The position numbers were made by a program, and so were the translations under genes. Below the pieces are notes generated by a model. That model saw nothing but the letters and a program-made list of their open reading frames with translations. It was not told where the DNA came from and did not search any database. Source: Phytopseudomonas argentinensis (lineage in GTDB: Bacteria; Pseudomonadota; Gammaproteobacteria; Pseudomonadales; Pseudomonadaceae). From it: a stretch of DNA of 64,000 nucleotides. Where the stretch lies: contig NZ_FORC01000001.1 in NCBI RefSeq assembly GCF_900113905.1, forward strand, positions 1,176,060 through 1,240,059. Direction: 5' to 3'. Below, in pieces: positions 9,989 to 19,237 of this stretch (its first letter is position 1; every line of letters begins with the position of its first letter).

Positions 9989-10415
9989 GGAGCTCTTTGG
10001 CGCGCTGGCAGAAGGCATCCACCATGGTGTTGGCGGCCTGGTTGAACAGCGGCCCGAGGGTGGCGCGCATGATCGACCCGGCATAGTCGAAGGTCAGATC
10101 GAGGCTGATCTTGCAGGCCTTGTCACCCAGTGCCTTGAAAGTCCACTGGCCGTGCAGGTGCTCGAAGGGACCATCCTCCAGGCTCAGCTCGATCGACTGC
10201 CCCGGCACCAGCACGTTGCGTGTGGTGAAGCGCTGACTCAACCCGGCCTTGGCCACTTCAAGCGTAGCGACCATGTGCGTGTCGCTGGCCTCAAGGACGG
10301 CGCTCGACGCACACCAGGGCAGAAACTCGGGATAACGCTCGACATCGTTGACCAGGTCGTAAAGAGCCTGGGCCGGATAGGGGAGCAAGGCCGAGCGCTG
10401 AATGTGTGTACTCAT
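9978..10415 (-). CDS. ratA: RatA/PasT ribosome-association START-like protein
   Basis: The 145-residue protein is of the Coq10/START-like (polyketide cyclase) family: MSTHIQRSALLPYPAQALYDLVNDVERYPEFLPWC, and the C-terminal helix NQAANTMVDAFCQRAKEL. In E. coli RatA was reported to bind 50S subunits and block 70S association; other work links PasT to ubiquinone function and stress survival. The ATG at 10413-10415 starts the family homology. It is upstream of, and overlaps, rnfH, and is divergent from smpB. Confidence 0.93.
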   Translation of the reverse strand: MSTHIQRSALLPYPAQALYDLVNDVERYPEFLPWCASSAVLEASDTHMVATLEVAKAGLSQRFTTRNVLVPGQSIELSLEDGPFEHLHGQWTFKALGDKACKISLDLTFDYAGSIMRATLGPLFNQAANTMVDAFCQRAKELHGQ

Positions 10416-10603
10416 AACTGTTGAATTTCCACGGTTGGCGACACCACAGCAGCGCGATGTCACGGGGGTGATGCCCTGTACAACTGACACCAACCAGAAG
10501 GCGAGTATCCAATATTGTCGAGGATTCGACCTGAGGGCTCAAGCGCAGCACTGCCGCAGCGCTTTTAGCACGCCCATGCATGGCGCCCGCTCGCCAGACT
10601 CCC

Positions 10604-10609
10604 TATAAT
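10604..10609 (+). promoter_or_regulatory. Consensus -10 element of smpB, very close to the start codon
   Basis: TATAAT ends only 9 bases before the smpB ATG, so a normal start point falls 0-3 bases before the codon. The -35 position (about 10581-10586, TGGCGC) is poor. There is no Shine-Dalgarno sequence between the two. Confidence 0.55.
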
Positions 10610-10618
10610 GCGCCGCCT

Positions 10619-11101
10619 ATGGCTAAACAAAAGAAACATCCGCAAGGCAGCATCGCCCAGAACAAGAAGGCGATGCACGACTATTTCGTCGAATCGCGCT
10701 TCGAAGCCGGGCTGGCTCTGGCCGGCTGGGAAGTGAAGAGTCTGCGTGCCGGCAAGGCCCAATTGGTCGACAGCTACGTCCTGCTCAAGGATGACGAAGC
10801 CTGGCTGATGGGTTGTCACATCACGCCGCTGAAGACGGCCAGCACCCACGTCATCGCCGACCCGACCCGCACGCGCAAGCTCCTGCTCAACAGGCGCGAG
10901 CTGGAAAAGCTGTTCGGCTCCGTGCAGCAGAAAGGCTACACCTGCGTGGCGCTGTCGCTGTACTGGAAGCAGCACCTGGTGAAGTGCGAAATTGCCCTGG
11001 CCAAGGGCAAGAAGGATTTCGACAAGCGCCATACCGAGAAAGAGCGCGACGCCGATCGCGAAGTGCAACGCGCCATGCGCAGCAAGGGCAAGGACGAGTA
11101 A
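10619..11101 (+). CDS. smpB: SsrA-binding protein SmpB
   Basis: SmpB binds tmRNA and brings it to stalled ribosomes for trans-translation. The 160-residue protein shows the family landmarks: [35 protein letters not shown], the [10 protein letters not shown] segment, [12 protein letters not shown] and the basic C-terminal tail [13 protein letters not shown]. The ATG at 10619 starts the homology ([11 protein letters not shown]). The tmRNA gene ssrA is not nearby, unlike in E. coli. A TATAAT stands almost on top of the start codon, suggesting a leaderless or near-leaderless transcript. Confidence 0.98.
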   Translation: MAKQKKHPQGSIAQNKKAMHDYFVESRFEAGLALAGWEVKSLRAGKAQLVDSYVLLKDDEAWLMGCHITPLKTASTHVIADPTRTRKLLLNRRELEKLFGSVQQKGYTCVALSLYWKQHLVKCEIALAKGKKDFDKRHTEKERDADREVQRAMRSKGKDE

Positions 11102-11179
11102 GCGCTGCGCTTCGATGGCGAATCGCAGCACGTTCCAGCGCCTTCCATGTTGCCGCCTCAGGCAACTCCAGCCGACTGA

Positions 11180-11947
11180 CTACAACCCCTGGCGCCTCTG
11201 CGCGCGTCGCTCGCGGGCCTCCTGCTGAACCACGTCAGCCAGGACCTCCTGCACATAATCGATATGCTGGTTGGACAGCTCCCGCGCGTCCTCGGCACGC
11301 CCCTCCATGATCGCCTCAAACAGCGCGCGGTGTTGGGCATTGAGCATGCCGCGGGTTTCTCCGCGCAAGGCATACATGCCGCCAATGTTGGTCACCACGT
11401 TGCGCTTGAGCAGATCGAACAATCCGCGAATGGTATGCAGCAGCACGGCATTGTGGCTGGCCTCGGCGATGGCCAAGTGGAAGCTGGCGTCCGCCGCGCC
11501 CTCCTCGGCCCGGGTCACCTCCCCGGCACGGCCATAGCAATCCTGTAGACGCTCGAACGCCTCGCCGAGTCGCTGACGATCCATATCGGTGGCGCGCAAC
11601 GCCGCGTAATAGGCGCAGGACCCTTCCAGGGTATGGCGGAACTCGAGCAAATCACGCTGGGCGTCGGCATTGCTTTCCAGCAGATGCATCAGCGGATCAC
11701 TGAATGTCGAGCCCAGGTTCTCGCACACATAGGTGCCGCCACCCTGACGACTGCTCAGCAGGCCTTTGGCGGCCAGCTTCTGGATGGCTTCACGCAGTGA
11801 CGGGCGCGATACGCCGAACTGCTCGGCGAGCACGCGCTCGGCTGGCAGGCGCTCGCCGGCCTTGAGCGTCCCTTCGAGAATCATTGCCTCCAGGCGAGCG
11901 ACGATGTCGTCTGACAGACGCCGCTGTCGCAGCGGACCAAAGCTCAT
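11180..11947 (-). CDS. lldR: Lactate-responsive GntR/FadR-family regulator LldR
   Basis: The 255-residue regulator has an N-terminal GntR winged helix (RRLSDDIVARLEAMILEGTLKAGERLPAERVLAEQFGVSRPSLREAIQKLAAKGLL, residues about 9-65) and a FadR-type all-helical ligand-binding domain whose FCD metal-site residues include the HLAIAEASHNAVL segment. It is divergent from lldP-lldD-dld, where an AATTGGT-N3-ACCAAT operator occurs. LldR homologues repress lactate genes and are released by lactate. I start at the ATG 11947, 10 bases after GGAG; a GTG six codons upstream is also open. Confidence 0.92.
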   Translation of the reverse strand: MSFGPLRQRRLSDDIVARLEAMILEGTLKAGERLPAERVLAEQFGVSRPSLREAIQKLAAKGLLSSRQGGGTYVCENLGSTFSDPLMHLLESNADAQRDLLEFRHTLEGSCAYYAALRATDMDRQRLGEAFERLQDCYGRAGEVTRAEEGAADASFHLAIAEASHNAVLLHTIRGLFDLLKRNVVTNIGGMYALRGETRGMLNAQHRALFEAIMEGRAEDARELSNQHIDYVQEVLADVVQQEARERRAQRRQGL

Positions 11948-12088
11948 TTCTTGAACACTCCACACACCCCGAAAGCGGCGCCGGGTCGCCTGGCTACCGT
12001 AAATCCGTGCAGCCTACCCAGTGGCACCTGGCGCCACAAGCGCAGCACCCGCTGCCGCGCACTCCGACCAAAGTCGCAACGGCGCAAA

Positions 12089-12117
12089 TTGACGCACCCA
12101 GTGAAAAGAAATTATTC
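12089..12117 (+). promoter_or_regulatory. Candidate sigma-70 promoter of lldP
   Basis: TTGACG (12089-12094) and TTATTC (12112-12117) are separated by 17 bases. The predicted transcription start near 12124 places the LldR operator at about +12 to +28, a good repression position. Confidence 0.55.
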
Positions 12118-12135
12118 TGGCGCTCGCCACTTGTA

Positions 12136-12151
12136 AATTGGTCTTACCAAT
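12136..12151. promoter_or_regulatory. LldR operator
   Basis: AATTGGTcttACCAAT is a perfect palindrome with a 3-base centre. It matches the FadR-subfamily pattern TGGT-N3-ACCA known for PdhR/LldR-type regulators and lies in the lldR-lldP divergent region. Confidence 0.85.
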
Positions 12152-12247
12152 AATAACAACCCGTTCGCAAAACTGCTCTGCATTCGGTGATGCATCTGCA
12201 GCAGCTCGCGATCAGGCGATACCAACAACAATCAGCGAGCCTCTCCC

Positions 12248-13933
12248 ATGCAAACATGGCAACAGTTGTACACACCGCTCGGCAGCCTTGGCCTGTCCGC
12301 GCTGGCGGCAGTCGTACCCATCGTGTTCTTCTTTCTCGCCCTCGCCGTATTCCGCCTGAAGGGGCACGTGGCGGGCAGCATCACCCTGGCGCTGTCGATA
12401 GTGATCGCCATCGCCGCCTTCGGCATGCCGGTGGACATGGCCCTGGCCGCGGCTGGCTACGGCTTCGCCTACGGCCTGTGGCCAATCGCCTGGATCATCG
12501 TGGCGGCAGTGTTCCTCTACAAACTGACCGTCAAGAGCGGCCAGTTCGAGGTCATTCGCAGCTCGGTGCTGTCGATCACCGACGACCAGCGCCTGCAGGT
12601 GCTGCTGATCGGTTTCTCGTTCGGCGCCTTTCTGGAGGGTGCCGCCGGTTTCGGTGCGCCCGTGGCGATCACCGCCGCCCTGCTCGTCGGTCTGGGTTTC
12701 AATCCACTCTATGCCGCAGGCCTCTGCCTGATCGCCAACACCGCCCCTGTTGCCTTCGGCGCCCTGGGCATCCCGATCATCGTCGCCGGCCAGGTCACCG
12801 GGATCGACGCATTCAAGATCGGCGCCATGACCGGCCGCCAGCTGCCACTGCTGTCGGTGATCGTGCCGTTCTGGCTGGTCGCGATGATGGATGGCTGGAA
12901 GGGCATCAAGGAAACCTGGCCGGCTGCGCTGGTTGCCGGGGCGAGCTTCGCCATCACCCAGTACTACACCTCCAACTACATCGGCCCGGAACTGCCGGAT
13001 ATCACCTCGGCACTGGTCAGCCTGGTATGCCTGACCCTTTTTCTCAAAGTCTGGCAGCCCAAGCGGGCCGCCAACGCCCAGCTTGCCGGCAATGCCGGCG
13101 GTGTGGCGGTGGCTGGTGGCTTCGGTGGCGCACGCAGCACCACGCCCTCGCCGTACAGCTTGGGCGAGATCCTCAAAGCCTGGTCGCCATTCCTGATCCT
13201 CACCGCCATGGTCACCCTGTGGACGCTGAAACCCTTCAAGGCGCTGTTCGCCCCGGGCGGCACCCTGGACCACCTGGTGTTCATGCTGCCGATCCCCCAT
13301 CTGGATCAGTTGGTGGTCAAGGTCGCCCCCATCGTCGCCAACCCGACACCGATCGCTGCCGTATTCAAGCTCGATCCGATCTCGGCGACCGGCACTGCGA
13401 TCTTCTTCTCCGCAGTGCTGTCGATGCTGGTGCTTAAGATCAGTTTCAAAATTGGTCTGACCACCCTGAAGGAGACCTTCTACGAACTGCGCTGGCCCAT
13501 CCTGTCCATCGGTATGGTGCTGGCATTCGCCTTCGTCACCAACTACTCCGGCATGTCGACCACCCTGGCCCTGGTACTGGCCGGCACCGGCGCCGCCTTC
13601 CCGTTCTTCTCGCCGTTCCTGGGCTGGCTGGGGGTTTTCCTGACCGGCTCGGACACCTCGTCCAACGCGCTGTTCGGCTCCCTGCAAGCCACCACGGCGC
13701 ACCAGATCGGCGTCAATGACACCCTACTGGTAGCGGCCAACACCAGCGGCGGCGTGACCGGCAAGATGATCTCGCCACAATCGATCGCCGTGGCCTGCGC
13801 GGCGACCGGCATGGTTGGCAAGGAATCCGACCTGTTCCGCTTCACGCTCAAGCACAGCCTGATCTTCGCCACTTTCGTCGGCCTGATCACCCTGGTGCAG
13901 GCGTACTGGCTGACCGAAATGCTGGTGCATTGA
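12248..13933 (+). CDS. lldP: L-lactate permease LldP
   Basis: LldP imports lactate with protons across the inner membrane. The 561-residue, highly hydrophobic protein contains about a dozen membrane segments and the family motifs [28 protein letters not shown] (about 115-145) and [17 protein letters not shown] near residue 465. It starts at the ATG at 12248, after GAGCC(T)CTCCC with only a weak ribosome-binding site. It is the first gene of the lldP-lldD-dld cluster and lies downstream of the LldR operator. Confidence 0.97.
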   Translation: MQTWQQLYTPLGSLGLSALAAVVPIVFFFLALAVFRLKGHVAGSITLALSIVIAIAAFGMPVDMALAAAGYGFAYGLWPIAWIIVAAVFLYKLTVKSGQFEVIRSSVLSITDDQRLQVLLIGFSFGAFLEGAAGFGAPVAITAALLVGLGFNPLYAAGLCLIANTAPVAFGALGIPIIVAGQVTGIDAFKIGAMTGRQLPLLSVIVPFWLVAMMDGWKGIKETWPAALVAGASFAITQYYTSNYIGPELPDITSALVSLVCLTLFLKVWQPKRAANAQLAGNAGGVAVAGGFGGARSTTPSPYSLGEILKAWSPFLILTAMVTLWTLKPFKALFAPGGTLDHLVFMLPIPHLDQLVVKVAPIVANPTPIAAVFKLDPISATGTAIFFSAVLSMLVLKISFKIGLTTLKETFYELRWPILSIGMVLAFAFVTNYSGMSTTLALVLAGTGAAFPFFSPFLGWLGVFLTGSDTSSNALFGSLQATTAHQIGVNDTLLVAANTSGGVTGKMISPQSIAVACAATGMVGKESDLFRFTLKHSLIFATFVGLITLVQAYWLTEMLVH

Positions 13934-14000
13934 GGTACGAGCAGCTGCGCGTCGGCACCATGGCGCCGCGAACTCGCCAGACACGCTGACGCAACCGCAG

Positions 14001-14055
14001 CGCCCTGACCCAGGGCGTGCTACACACCCAAGGCCCGCGACAGTGTCCGGGCTTT
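14001..14055. other. Two hairpins in the lldP-lldD gap
   Basis: CGCCCTG-ACC-CAGGGCG (14001-14017) and AAGGCCCG/CGGGCTTT (14030-14055, one G-U pair) can fold in the intercistronic RNA. With only three T's after the second stem it would be a weak terminator at best, more likely a modulator of lldD relative to lldP. Confidence 0.5.
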
Positions 14056-14100
14056 GTCGCTGCCGCCACGAGGCGTCAGCCCAGACACGGAATAGAGCCC

Positions 14101-15240
14101 ATGATCATTTCTGCCTCCACCGATTACCGCGCCGCCGCCCAGCGTCGCCTGCCGCCGTTCCTGTTCCACTACATCGATGGCGGCGCCTATGCCGAGTACA
14201 CCCTCAAGCGCAACGTCGAGGACCTTGCCGGCATCGCGCTGCGCCAGCGCGTGCTGAAGAACATGTCGGAGCTGAGCCTGGAAACCAGGCTGTTCGGCGA
14301 AACCCTGTCGATGCCGGTGGCCCTGGCGCCGGTGGGCCTGACCGGCATGTACGCACGGCGCGGCGAAGTGCAGGCGGCCAAGGCGGCGGCAGACAAGGGC
14401 ATCCCTTTCACGCTGTCGACCGTTTCAGTGTGCCCGATCGAGGAAGTGGCGCCAGCGATCAGCCGGCCGATGTGGTTCCAGCTGTACGTGCTCAAGGACC
14501 GCGGCTTCATGAAGAACGCCCTGGAGCGCGCCAGGGCCGCGGGCGTGACCACCCTGGTGTTCACCGTGGACATGCCCACGCCCGGCGCCCGCTACCGCGA
14601 TGCCCATTCCGGCATGAGTGGCCCGAACGCCGCCATGCGCCGCATGTTGCAGGCCTTCACCCACCCGGCCTGGGCCTGGGACGTGGGCCTGATGGGCAAG
14701 CCCCACGACCTGGGCAACATCTCCACCTACCGCGGAAACCCGACCGGGCTGGCCGACTACATCGGCTGGCTGGGCGCCAACTTCGACCCGTCGATTTCCT
14801 GGAAGGACCTGGAGTGGATTCGCGAATACTGGGACGGCCCGATGGTCATCAAGGGCATCCTCGACCCCGAGGATGCACGCGATGCGGTCAAGTTCGGCGC
14901 AGACGGCATCGTGGTCTCCAACCACGGTGGCCGCCAACTCGACGGCGTACTGTCCAGCGCCCGCGCGCTACCGGCCATTGCCGATGCAGTGAAAGGCGAT
15001 TTGAAGATCCTCGCCGACTCCGGCATCCGCAACGGCCTCGACGTGGTACGCATGATCGCCCTGGGCGCCGATACGGTGATGCTCGGGCGCGCATTCATCT
15101 ATGCCCTGGCCGCCGCGGGTGGCGCCGGGGTGAGCAACCTGCTGAACCTGATCGACAAGGAGATGCGCGTCGCCATGGTGCTCACCGGTGCCAAGTCCAT
15201 CGCCGAGATCAGCGCCGATTCACTGGTCAGGGAGCCCTGA
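14101..15240 (+). CDS. lldD: L-lactate dehydrogenase (FMN, quinone-linked)
   Basis: LldD oxidises L-lactate to pyruvate and passes electrons to the membrane quinone pool. The 379-residue protein is a full FMN-dependent alpha-hydroxyacid dehydrogenase: [32 protein letters not shown] at the N-terminus, [18 protein letters not shown], the Gln/Tyr pair in [10 protein letters not shown], and the active-site [10 protein letters not shown] with catalytic His near residue 275, followed by the phosphate-binding [19 protein letters not shown]. One base separates its stop from dld. Confidence 0.98.
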   Translation: MIISASTDYRAAAQRRLPPFLFHYIDGGAYAEYTLKRNVEDLAGIALRQRVLKNMSELSLETRLFGETLSMPVALAPVGLTGMYARRGEVQAAKAAADKGIPFTLSTVSVCPIEEVAPAISRPMWFQLYVLKDRGFMKNALERARAAGVTTLVFTVDMPTPGARYRDAHSGMSGPNAAMRRMLQAFTHPAWAWDVGLMGKPHDLGNISTYRGNPTGLADYIGWLGANFDPSISWKDLEWIREYWDGPMVIKGILDPEDARDAVKFGADGIVVSNHGGRQLDGVLSSARALPAIADAVKGDLKILADSGIRNGLDVVRMIALGADTVMLGRAFIYALAAAGGAGVSNLLNLIDKEMRVAMVLTGAKSIAEISADSLVREP

Positions 15241-15241
15241 G

Positions 15242-16948
15242 ATGATCAGCCGCGACACCTTGCTCAAACAACTGCGCGATGCCGTGGGCCGTGACCATGT
15301 GCTCACCGACGGGCAAAGCACCCGGCGCTTTCGCAAGGGCCACCGCACCGGCGAAGGCAACGTGCTGGCCGTGGTGCGCCCCGGTACCCTGCTGGAACAA
15401 TGGCGCGTGCTGGAAGCCGCCGTGGCCGCCGACCGTATCGTCATCATGCAGGCGGCCAACACCGGCCTGACCGGCGGCTCGACACCGGATGGCAATGACT
15501 ACGACCGCGAGATCGTGTTGATCAACACCCTGCGCATCACCGGCGTGCAACTGATCAATGATGGCGAACAGGTCGTCTGCCTGCCCGGTGCCACCCTCGA
15601 CCGCCTGGAACAGGCCCTGGCGCCCCTGGGCCGCGAGCCCCACTCGGTGATCGGCTCTTCGTGCATCGGCGCCTCGGTGCTTGGCGGCGTGTGCAACAAT
15701 TCCGGCGGCTCGCTGGTACGTCGCGGGCCGGCCTACACCGAACTGGCGCTGTACGCCCAGGTCAAGGAAGACGGCACCCTGGAGTTGGTCAACCACCTGG
15801 GCATCGACCTGGGCAGCAGCCCCGAGGAGATCCTCACCCGCCTGCAGCGCGGCGACTACGGCCCACGCCAGGTCAGCAACCAGGCGGGCGGCAAGGCATC
15901 GGACCAGCGCTATGGCGAGCACGTGCGCGATGTCGACGCCGACACCCCGGCGCGTTTCAACGCCGACCCCTCACGGTTGTTCGAGGCCTCCGGCTCGGCG
16001 GGCAAGCTGTGCCTGTTCGCCGTGCGCCTGGACACCTTCGTCAAGGAGCCGAGCACGGTCTTCTACATTGGCAGCAATGCGGCTGATGACCTGACCGAGG
16101 TGCGCCGCCACCTGCTCAACAGGCTGCCGAGCCTGCCGATCGCAGGCGAATACATCCATCGCACTGCCTTCGATATCGGTGCGCAATATGGCAAGGATAC
16201 CTTCCTGCTGATCGACCGTTTCGGCACCGCCAGGGTACCTGCCGCCTTCGCCCTGAAGAGCCGCATCGACGGCTGCTTCGAGCGCTTCGGCCTGCGCGGC
16301 ATCAGTGACCGGGTCATTCAACTGGCCATGAACCTGCTACCCAGCCATCTGCCGCCACGCATGCGCGAATACCGTGATCGCTTCGAGCATCACCTGATGA
16401 TCCGCGTGGCCAACGACAGCCTGGAGCAGACCCGGTGCTTTCTGGCCGAGTATTTCGGCGCCGGCAGCACGGGCGCGTTTTTCGAGTGCGATGCCGAGGA
16501 GGGCCGCAAGGCCTTTCTGCACCGCTTCGCCATCGCCGGCGCGGCGATCCGCTACCGCGAGGCACACCGTCGTGAGGTCGAGGACATTCTCGCCCTGGAC
16601 ATTGCCCTGCGCCGCAATGACCGTGATTGGGTGGAGACGCTGCCGGCGGCGATGGAAGAACAGATCATCCACAAGCTCTACTACGGGCACTTCTTTTGCC
16701 ACGTGTTCCACCAGGACTACATCGTCAAGAAGGGTGTCGACCCCATCGCCATGGAGCACGCCATGTGGAAGCTGCTCGACGAGCGTCGCGCCGAATACCC
16801 GGCCGAACACAACGTTGGCCATCTCTACGTTGCCAAGCCGGCCCTGGCGGGCTTCTACCGCGAACTGGACCCAACCAATGCCTTCAACCCGGGCATCGGC
16901 CAGACCTCCAAGCTCAAGCATTGGCAGTCATGCTGCGACGATCACTGA
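15242..16948 (+). CDS. dld: Quinone-dependent D-lactate dehydrogenase
   Basis: The 568-residue protein matches the E. coli Dld type (about 571 residues): an N-terminal FAD-binding PCMH domain (VVRPGTLLEQWRVLEAAV, MQAANTGLTGGSTP, SSCIGASVLGGVCNNSGGSLV), then the membrane-binding and C-terminal domains (FHQDYIVKKGVDP, AEHNVGHLY, ELDPTNAFNPGIGQTSK). It oxidises D-lactate to pyruvate at the inner membrane. The ATG follows the lldD stop after one base, so translation is probably coupled. With lldD it lets the cell use both isomers. Confidence 0.97.
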   Translation: MISRDTLLKQLRDAVGRDHVLTDGQSTRRFRKGHRTGEGNVLAVVRPGTLLEQWRVLEAAVAADRIVIMQAANTGLTGGSTPDGNDYDREIVLINTLRITGVQLINDGEQVVCLPGATLDRLEQALAPLGREPHSVIGSSCIGASVLGGVCNNSGGSLVRRGPAYTELALYAQVKEDGTLELVNHLGIDLGSSPEEILTRLQRGDYGPRQVSNQAGGKASDQRYGEHVRDVDADTPARFNADPSRLFEASGSAGKLCLFAVRLDTFVKEPSTVFYIGSNAADDLTEVRRHLLNRLPSLPIAGEYIHRTAFDIGAQYGKDTFLLIDRFGTARVPAAFALKSRIDGCFERFGLRGISDRVIQLAMNLLPSHLPPRMREYRDRFEHHLMIRVANDSLEQTRCFLAEYFGAGSTGAFFECDAEEGRKAFLHRFAIAGAAIRYREAHRREVEDILALDIALRRNDRDWVETLPAAMEEQIIHKLYYGHFFCHVFHQDYIVKKGVDPIAMEHAMWKLLDERRAEYPAEHNVGHLYVAKPALAGFYRELDPTNAFNPGIGQTSKLKHWQSCCDDH

Positions 16949-16962
16949 CACCCGCAAAGAAC

Positions 16963-16990
16963 AAAGGGGAGACCTCTCGGCCTCCCCTTT
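16963..16990. terminator. Weak terminator after dld
   Basis: AAAGGGGAG and CTCCCCTTT form a 9-bp stem with a 10-base loop, 15 bases after the dld stop. The T-run is only three long, so efficiency is uncertain. Confidence 0.6.
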
Positions 16991-17270
16991 CGTAGATGTC
17001 CTGTGCTGGCAATTCTGTCGCCGCTTTCGTCGCCCGCCTGGTTGGGCAGTGCGGACCCGGGTGCCGTGACGACCCGGTAGGGTCGGCGGCGCCAGCTCTC
17101 CTGATTGGGCGAGCCGGGTGGACCTGTCGTCCGGGCCTTGAAACTGAGGTAAAGATTACCCCTATGGCCGCGATGAAAGATTGCTAAGATTGCTAACTGA
17201 ACAACCAATTTCGCAATAATAAATCCATTACCATCAATTTACAGCAATCAGATCACGATAGCAGCCAGAC
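16991..17270. other. Spacer dld to Lrp-like gene
   Basis: No gene is supported here. The left half is GC-rich without a recognisable element. The right half is strikingly AT-rich and contains a tandem 9-mer GATTGCTAA-GATTGCTAA (17180-17197) and several AATTT/TTACAG tracts, reasonable material for the promoter and autoregulatory sites of the Lrp-like gene at 17271. Confidence 0.5.
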
Positions 17271-17750
17271 ATGAACAAACTTGATCGCTACGACCTGAAC
17301 ATTCTCGCCGAATTGCAGCGCGATGCGACGCTGTCCAATCAGGAACTGGCCGAGCGTATCGGCCTGTCGCCCTCGCCTTGCTCGCGGCGCGTCAAGCAAC
17401 TGCAAGACGACGGCTATATCACCGGGCAGGTGGCCCTGCTCGACCGCCGCCAGCTGGGGCTGACCCTGACCGCCTATGTGCTGATCGGCATGGATCGTCA
17501 CACCCCCGAGCGCTTCGAGCATTTTCAGGAGGAGATCCGCAAATGCCCCGAGGTACTGGAATGCTGCCTGGTCACCGGAATGGACGCCGACTACCAGCTC
17601 AAGGTGGTGGTGCCGGACATGGATCACTACCAGAAGCTGCTGCTCGGCACCCTGACCCGCATCGAGGGCGTATCCAGCGTGCGCTCGAGCTTCGTGCTGC
17701 AGCAGATCCTCTCCAGCACCCAGCTTCCCCTGCAGCACCTGCGCGGTTGA
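17271..17750 (+). CDS. Lrp/AsnC-family transcriptional regulator
   Basis: The 159-residue protein has the AsnC-type helix-turn-helix (LDRYDLNILAELQRDATLSNQELAERIGLSPSPCSRRVKQLQDDGYI, residues 3-48) and the C-terminal RAM ligand-binding, oligomerisation domain (LTAYVLIGMDRH, VLECCLVTGMDADYQLKVVVPDMDHYQKLL). It resembles the general amino-acid-responsive regulators but lacks a catabolic neighbour that would name its target. The AT-rich upstream stretch with a duplicated 9-mer may be its own operator. It is not part of the lld operon as far as can be seen. Confidence 0.9.
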   Translation: MNKLDRYDLNILAELQRDATLSNQELAERIGLSPSPCSRRVKQLQDDGYITGQVALLDRRQLGLTLTAYVLIGMDRHTPERFEHFQEEIRKCPEVLECCLVTGMDADYQLKVVVPDMDHYQKLLLGTLTRIEGVSSVRSSFVLQQILSSTQLPLQHLRG

Positions 17751-17869
17751 AGCCATACGACCATTAGCCCGCTACGCATACCTGCCAGCAACGCTGTAAT
17801 ATCCACACCTTTACTGTGCCTTGTCGCTGGCGCCGCGGCGACAGCTTATGGATCGCCGCCGAGGTGAGG

Positions 17870-18073
17870 ATGGAACCCGAGCTTTTCGAAGAACTGATGA
17901 TGACCCTGCTGGTAGGCGGCCTGGTGCTGTTCATGGCCTTTATCGTCTGGGATCTGGCAAAAAAATCCCGGGCGGGCCGTTTTGGCACCTTCATCCTGTT
18001 CTTCGCGCTTGGCCTCGGCGTGCTCGGCTTCCTTATCAAGAGCCTGGTCATCGCTGGCCTGGAAGGCGTCTGA
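17870..18073 (+). CDS. DUF2788 small inner membrane protein
   Basis: The 67-residue protein starts MEPELFEELMMTLLVGG and contains two membrane helices (about residues 9-28 and 39-60) joined by a basic loop, WDLAKKSRAGRFG, which by the positive-inside rule faces the cytoplasm. It matches the DUF2788 family of Pseudomonas; function is unknown. I start at the ATG after GAGGTGAGG. The globin gene follows on the same strand after 63 bases. Confidence 0.8.
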   Translation: MEPELFEELMMTLLVGGLVLFMAFIVWDLAKKSRAGRFGTFILFFALGLGVLGFLIKSLVIAGLEGV

Positions 18074-18136
18074 AGCCCACAAAAAAGAATCGCGGCGCGC
18101 GCCGTATTGCCTTGCCTGCTGCCCATGGAGAAACAC

Positions 18137-18535
18137 ATGAACGCCACCGATCGCGTCATGCAGAGTTACGGACGCTGCTGCGCCAGCCCGGCCTTTTTCG
18201 ACGATTTCTACCGGCACTTTCTCGCCAGCTCCCCGGCCGTACGCGAGAAATTCCTCAACACCGACATGGCCGCGCAAAAACTGCTGCTGCGCCAGGGCAT
18301 CCTCAACCTGGTGATGCATGCCCGTGGCATGCCCGATACGAAGCTGCGCGCCCTGGGCTGCAGCCATGCACGCAACGCCATGGACATTCGCCCCGAACTC
18401 TACGATCTGTGGCTGGAGGCGCTGCTCAAAACCATCGTGGAGCACGACAAGCAGGCCGACGCCACGACTTTGCAAGGCTGGCGCGAGGTGCTGGTCAAAG
18501 GCATCAGCGTGATCAAGGCGGGCTACGACGCCTGA
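18137..18535 (+). CDS. Single-domain globin-like protein
   Basis: The 132-residue protein has a globin-type helical pattern: VMQSYGRCCASPAFFDDFYRHFLASSPAVREKF for helices A-C with a conserved Phe, then LRALGCSHARNAMDI, in which the His fits the proximal haem ligand (F8). The C-terminal helices GWREVLVKGISVI complete the fold. It probably binds haem and handles oxygen or NO, but there is no reductase domain or partner gene to say which. The ATG at 18137 is preceded by GGAG. Confidence 0.75.
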   Translation: MNATDRVMQSYGRCCASPAFFDDFYRHFLASSPAVREKFLNTDMAAQKLLLRQGILNLVMHARGMPDTKLRALGCSHARNAMDIRPELYDLWLEALLKTIVEHDKQADATTLQGWREVLVKGISVIKAGYDA

Positions 18536-18556
18536 AAGGGATGGTGCTCCGCTTAC

Positions 18557-19174
18557 CTATTTGAGGCTTGGCGGCAGGTCGCGCCACTCGCCCGGCTGCA
18601 AGCCATCCAACGACCAGGGGCCGATGCGTACCCGCACCAGGCGCAGGGTCGGCAAGCCGACCGCCGCCGTCATGCGCCGCACCTGGCGGTTGCGCCCTTC
18701 GCGAATCACCAGTTCCAGCCAACTGGTAGGCACACTCTTGCGGAAGCGCACCGGCGGGTTGCGTGGCCACAGCTCGGGCTCGCTCAGTTGCCGCGCCCCG
18801 GCGGGCAGCGTCGGCCCATCGTTGAGCTGCACGCCATCGCGCAGCTGTTGCAACTGCTCGGCGCTGGGTTCGCCCTCGACCTGCACCCAATAGGTCTTGG
18901 CCAGCTTGTGCCTGGGATCGGCGATCTTCGCCTGCAGTTGCCCGTCATTGGTGAGCAGCAGCAAGCCTTCGCTGTCGCGATCGAGCCGGCCGGCCGGATA
19001 CACACCGGGCACCGCGACGAAGTCCTTGAGCGTGGCGCGGCCCTGGTCGTCATTGAACTGGGTCAGCACGTCGAACGGCTTGTTCAGCACGATCAGCCGC
19101 GGCTCGGCCGGCGGGGCCTTGGCCACTCGGTAAGGACGCGATGCGGGATGTTTGGGGCGGGCGGGTCGGGACAT
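18557..19174 (-). CDS. rluE: 23S rRNA pseudouridine synthase RluE
   Basis: The 205-residue protein belongs to the RsuA/RluB/C/D/E/F pseudouridine synthases. It has [14 protein letters not shown], the catalytic Asp in [19 protein letters not shown] (about residues 60-78), the [10 protein letters not shown] segment and [11 protein letters not shown]. The absence of an S4 domain and the short length fit RluE, which modifies U2457 of 23S rRNA in E. coli. It stands alone and converges on the globin gene. Confidence 0.93.
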   Translation of the reverse strand: MSRPARPKHPASRPYRVAKAPPAEPRLIVLNKPFDVLTQFNDDQGRATLKDFVAVPGVYPAGRLDRDSEGLLLLTNDGQLQAKIADPRHKLAKTYWVQVEGEPSAEQLQQLRDGVQLNDGPTLPAGARQLSEPELWPRNPPVRFRKSVPTSWLELVIREGRNRQVRRMTAAVGLPTLRLVRVRIGPWSLDGLQPGEWRDLPPSLK

Positions 19175-19237
19175 GCAGCGTACATCATGGTGGAACGGGC
19201 GCGCAGTTTACCGCAAAGCCGCTGCCCCTCGGTCAGG

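Noticed and set aside
11102..11179. Expected position of tmRNA gene ssrA after smpB, as in E. coli
   Set aside because: The gap is too short and has no tmRNA-like ends; smpB is followed by lldR.
12212..13702. Minus-strand frame of about 496 codons opposite lldP
   Set aside because: Gln/Gly/Arg-rich shadow translation without family match; lldP is intact on the other strand.
17821..18564. Plus-strand frame of 247 codons spanning DUF2788 and globin genes
   Set aside because: It is an out-of-frame Arg/Gly-rich reading overlapping two better-supported genes.
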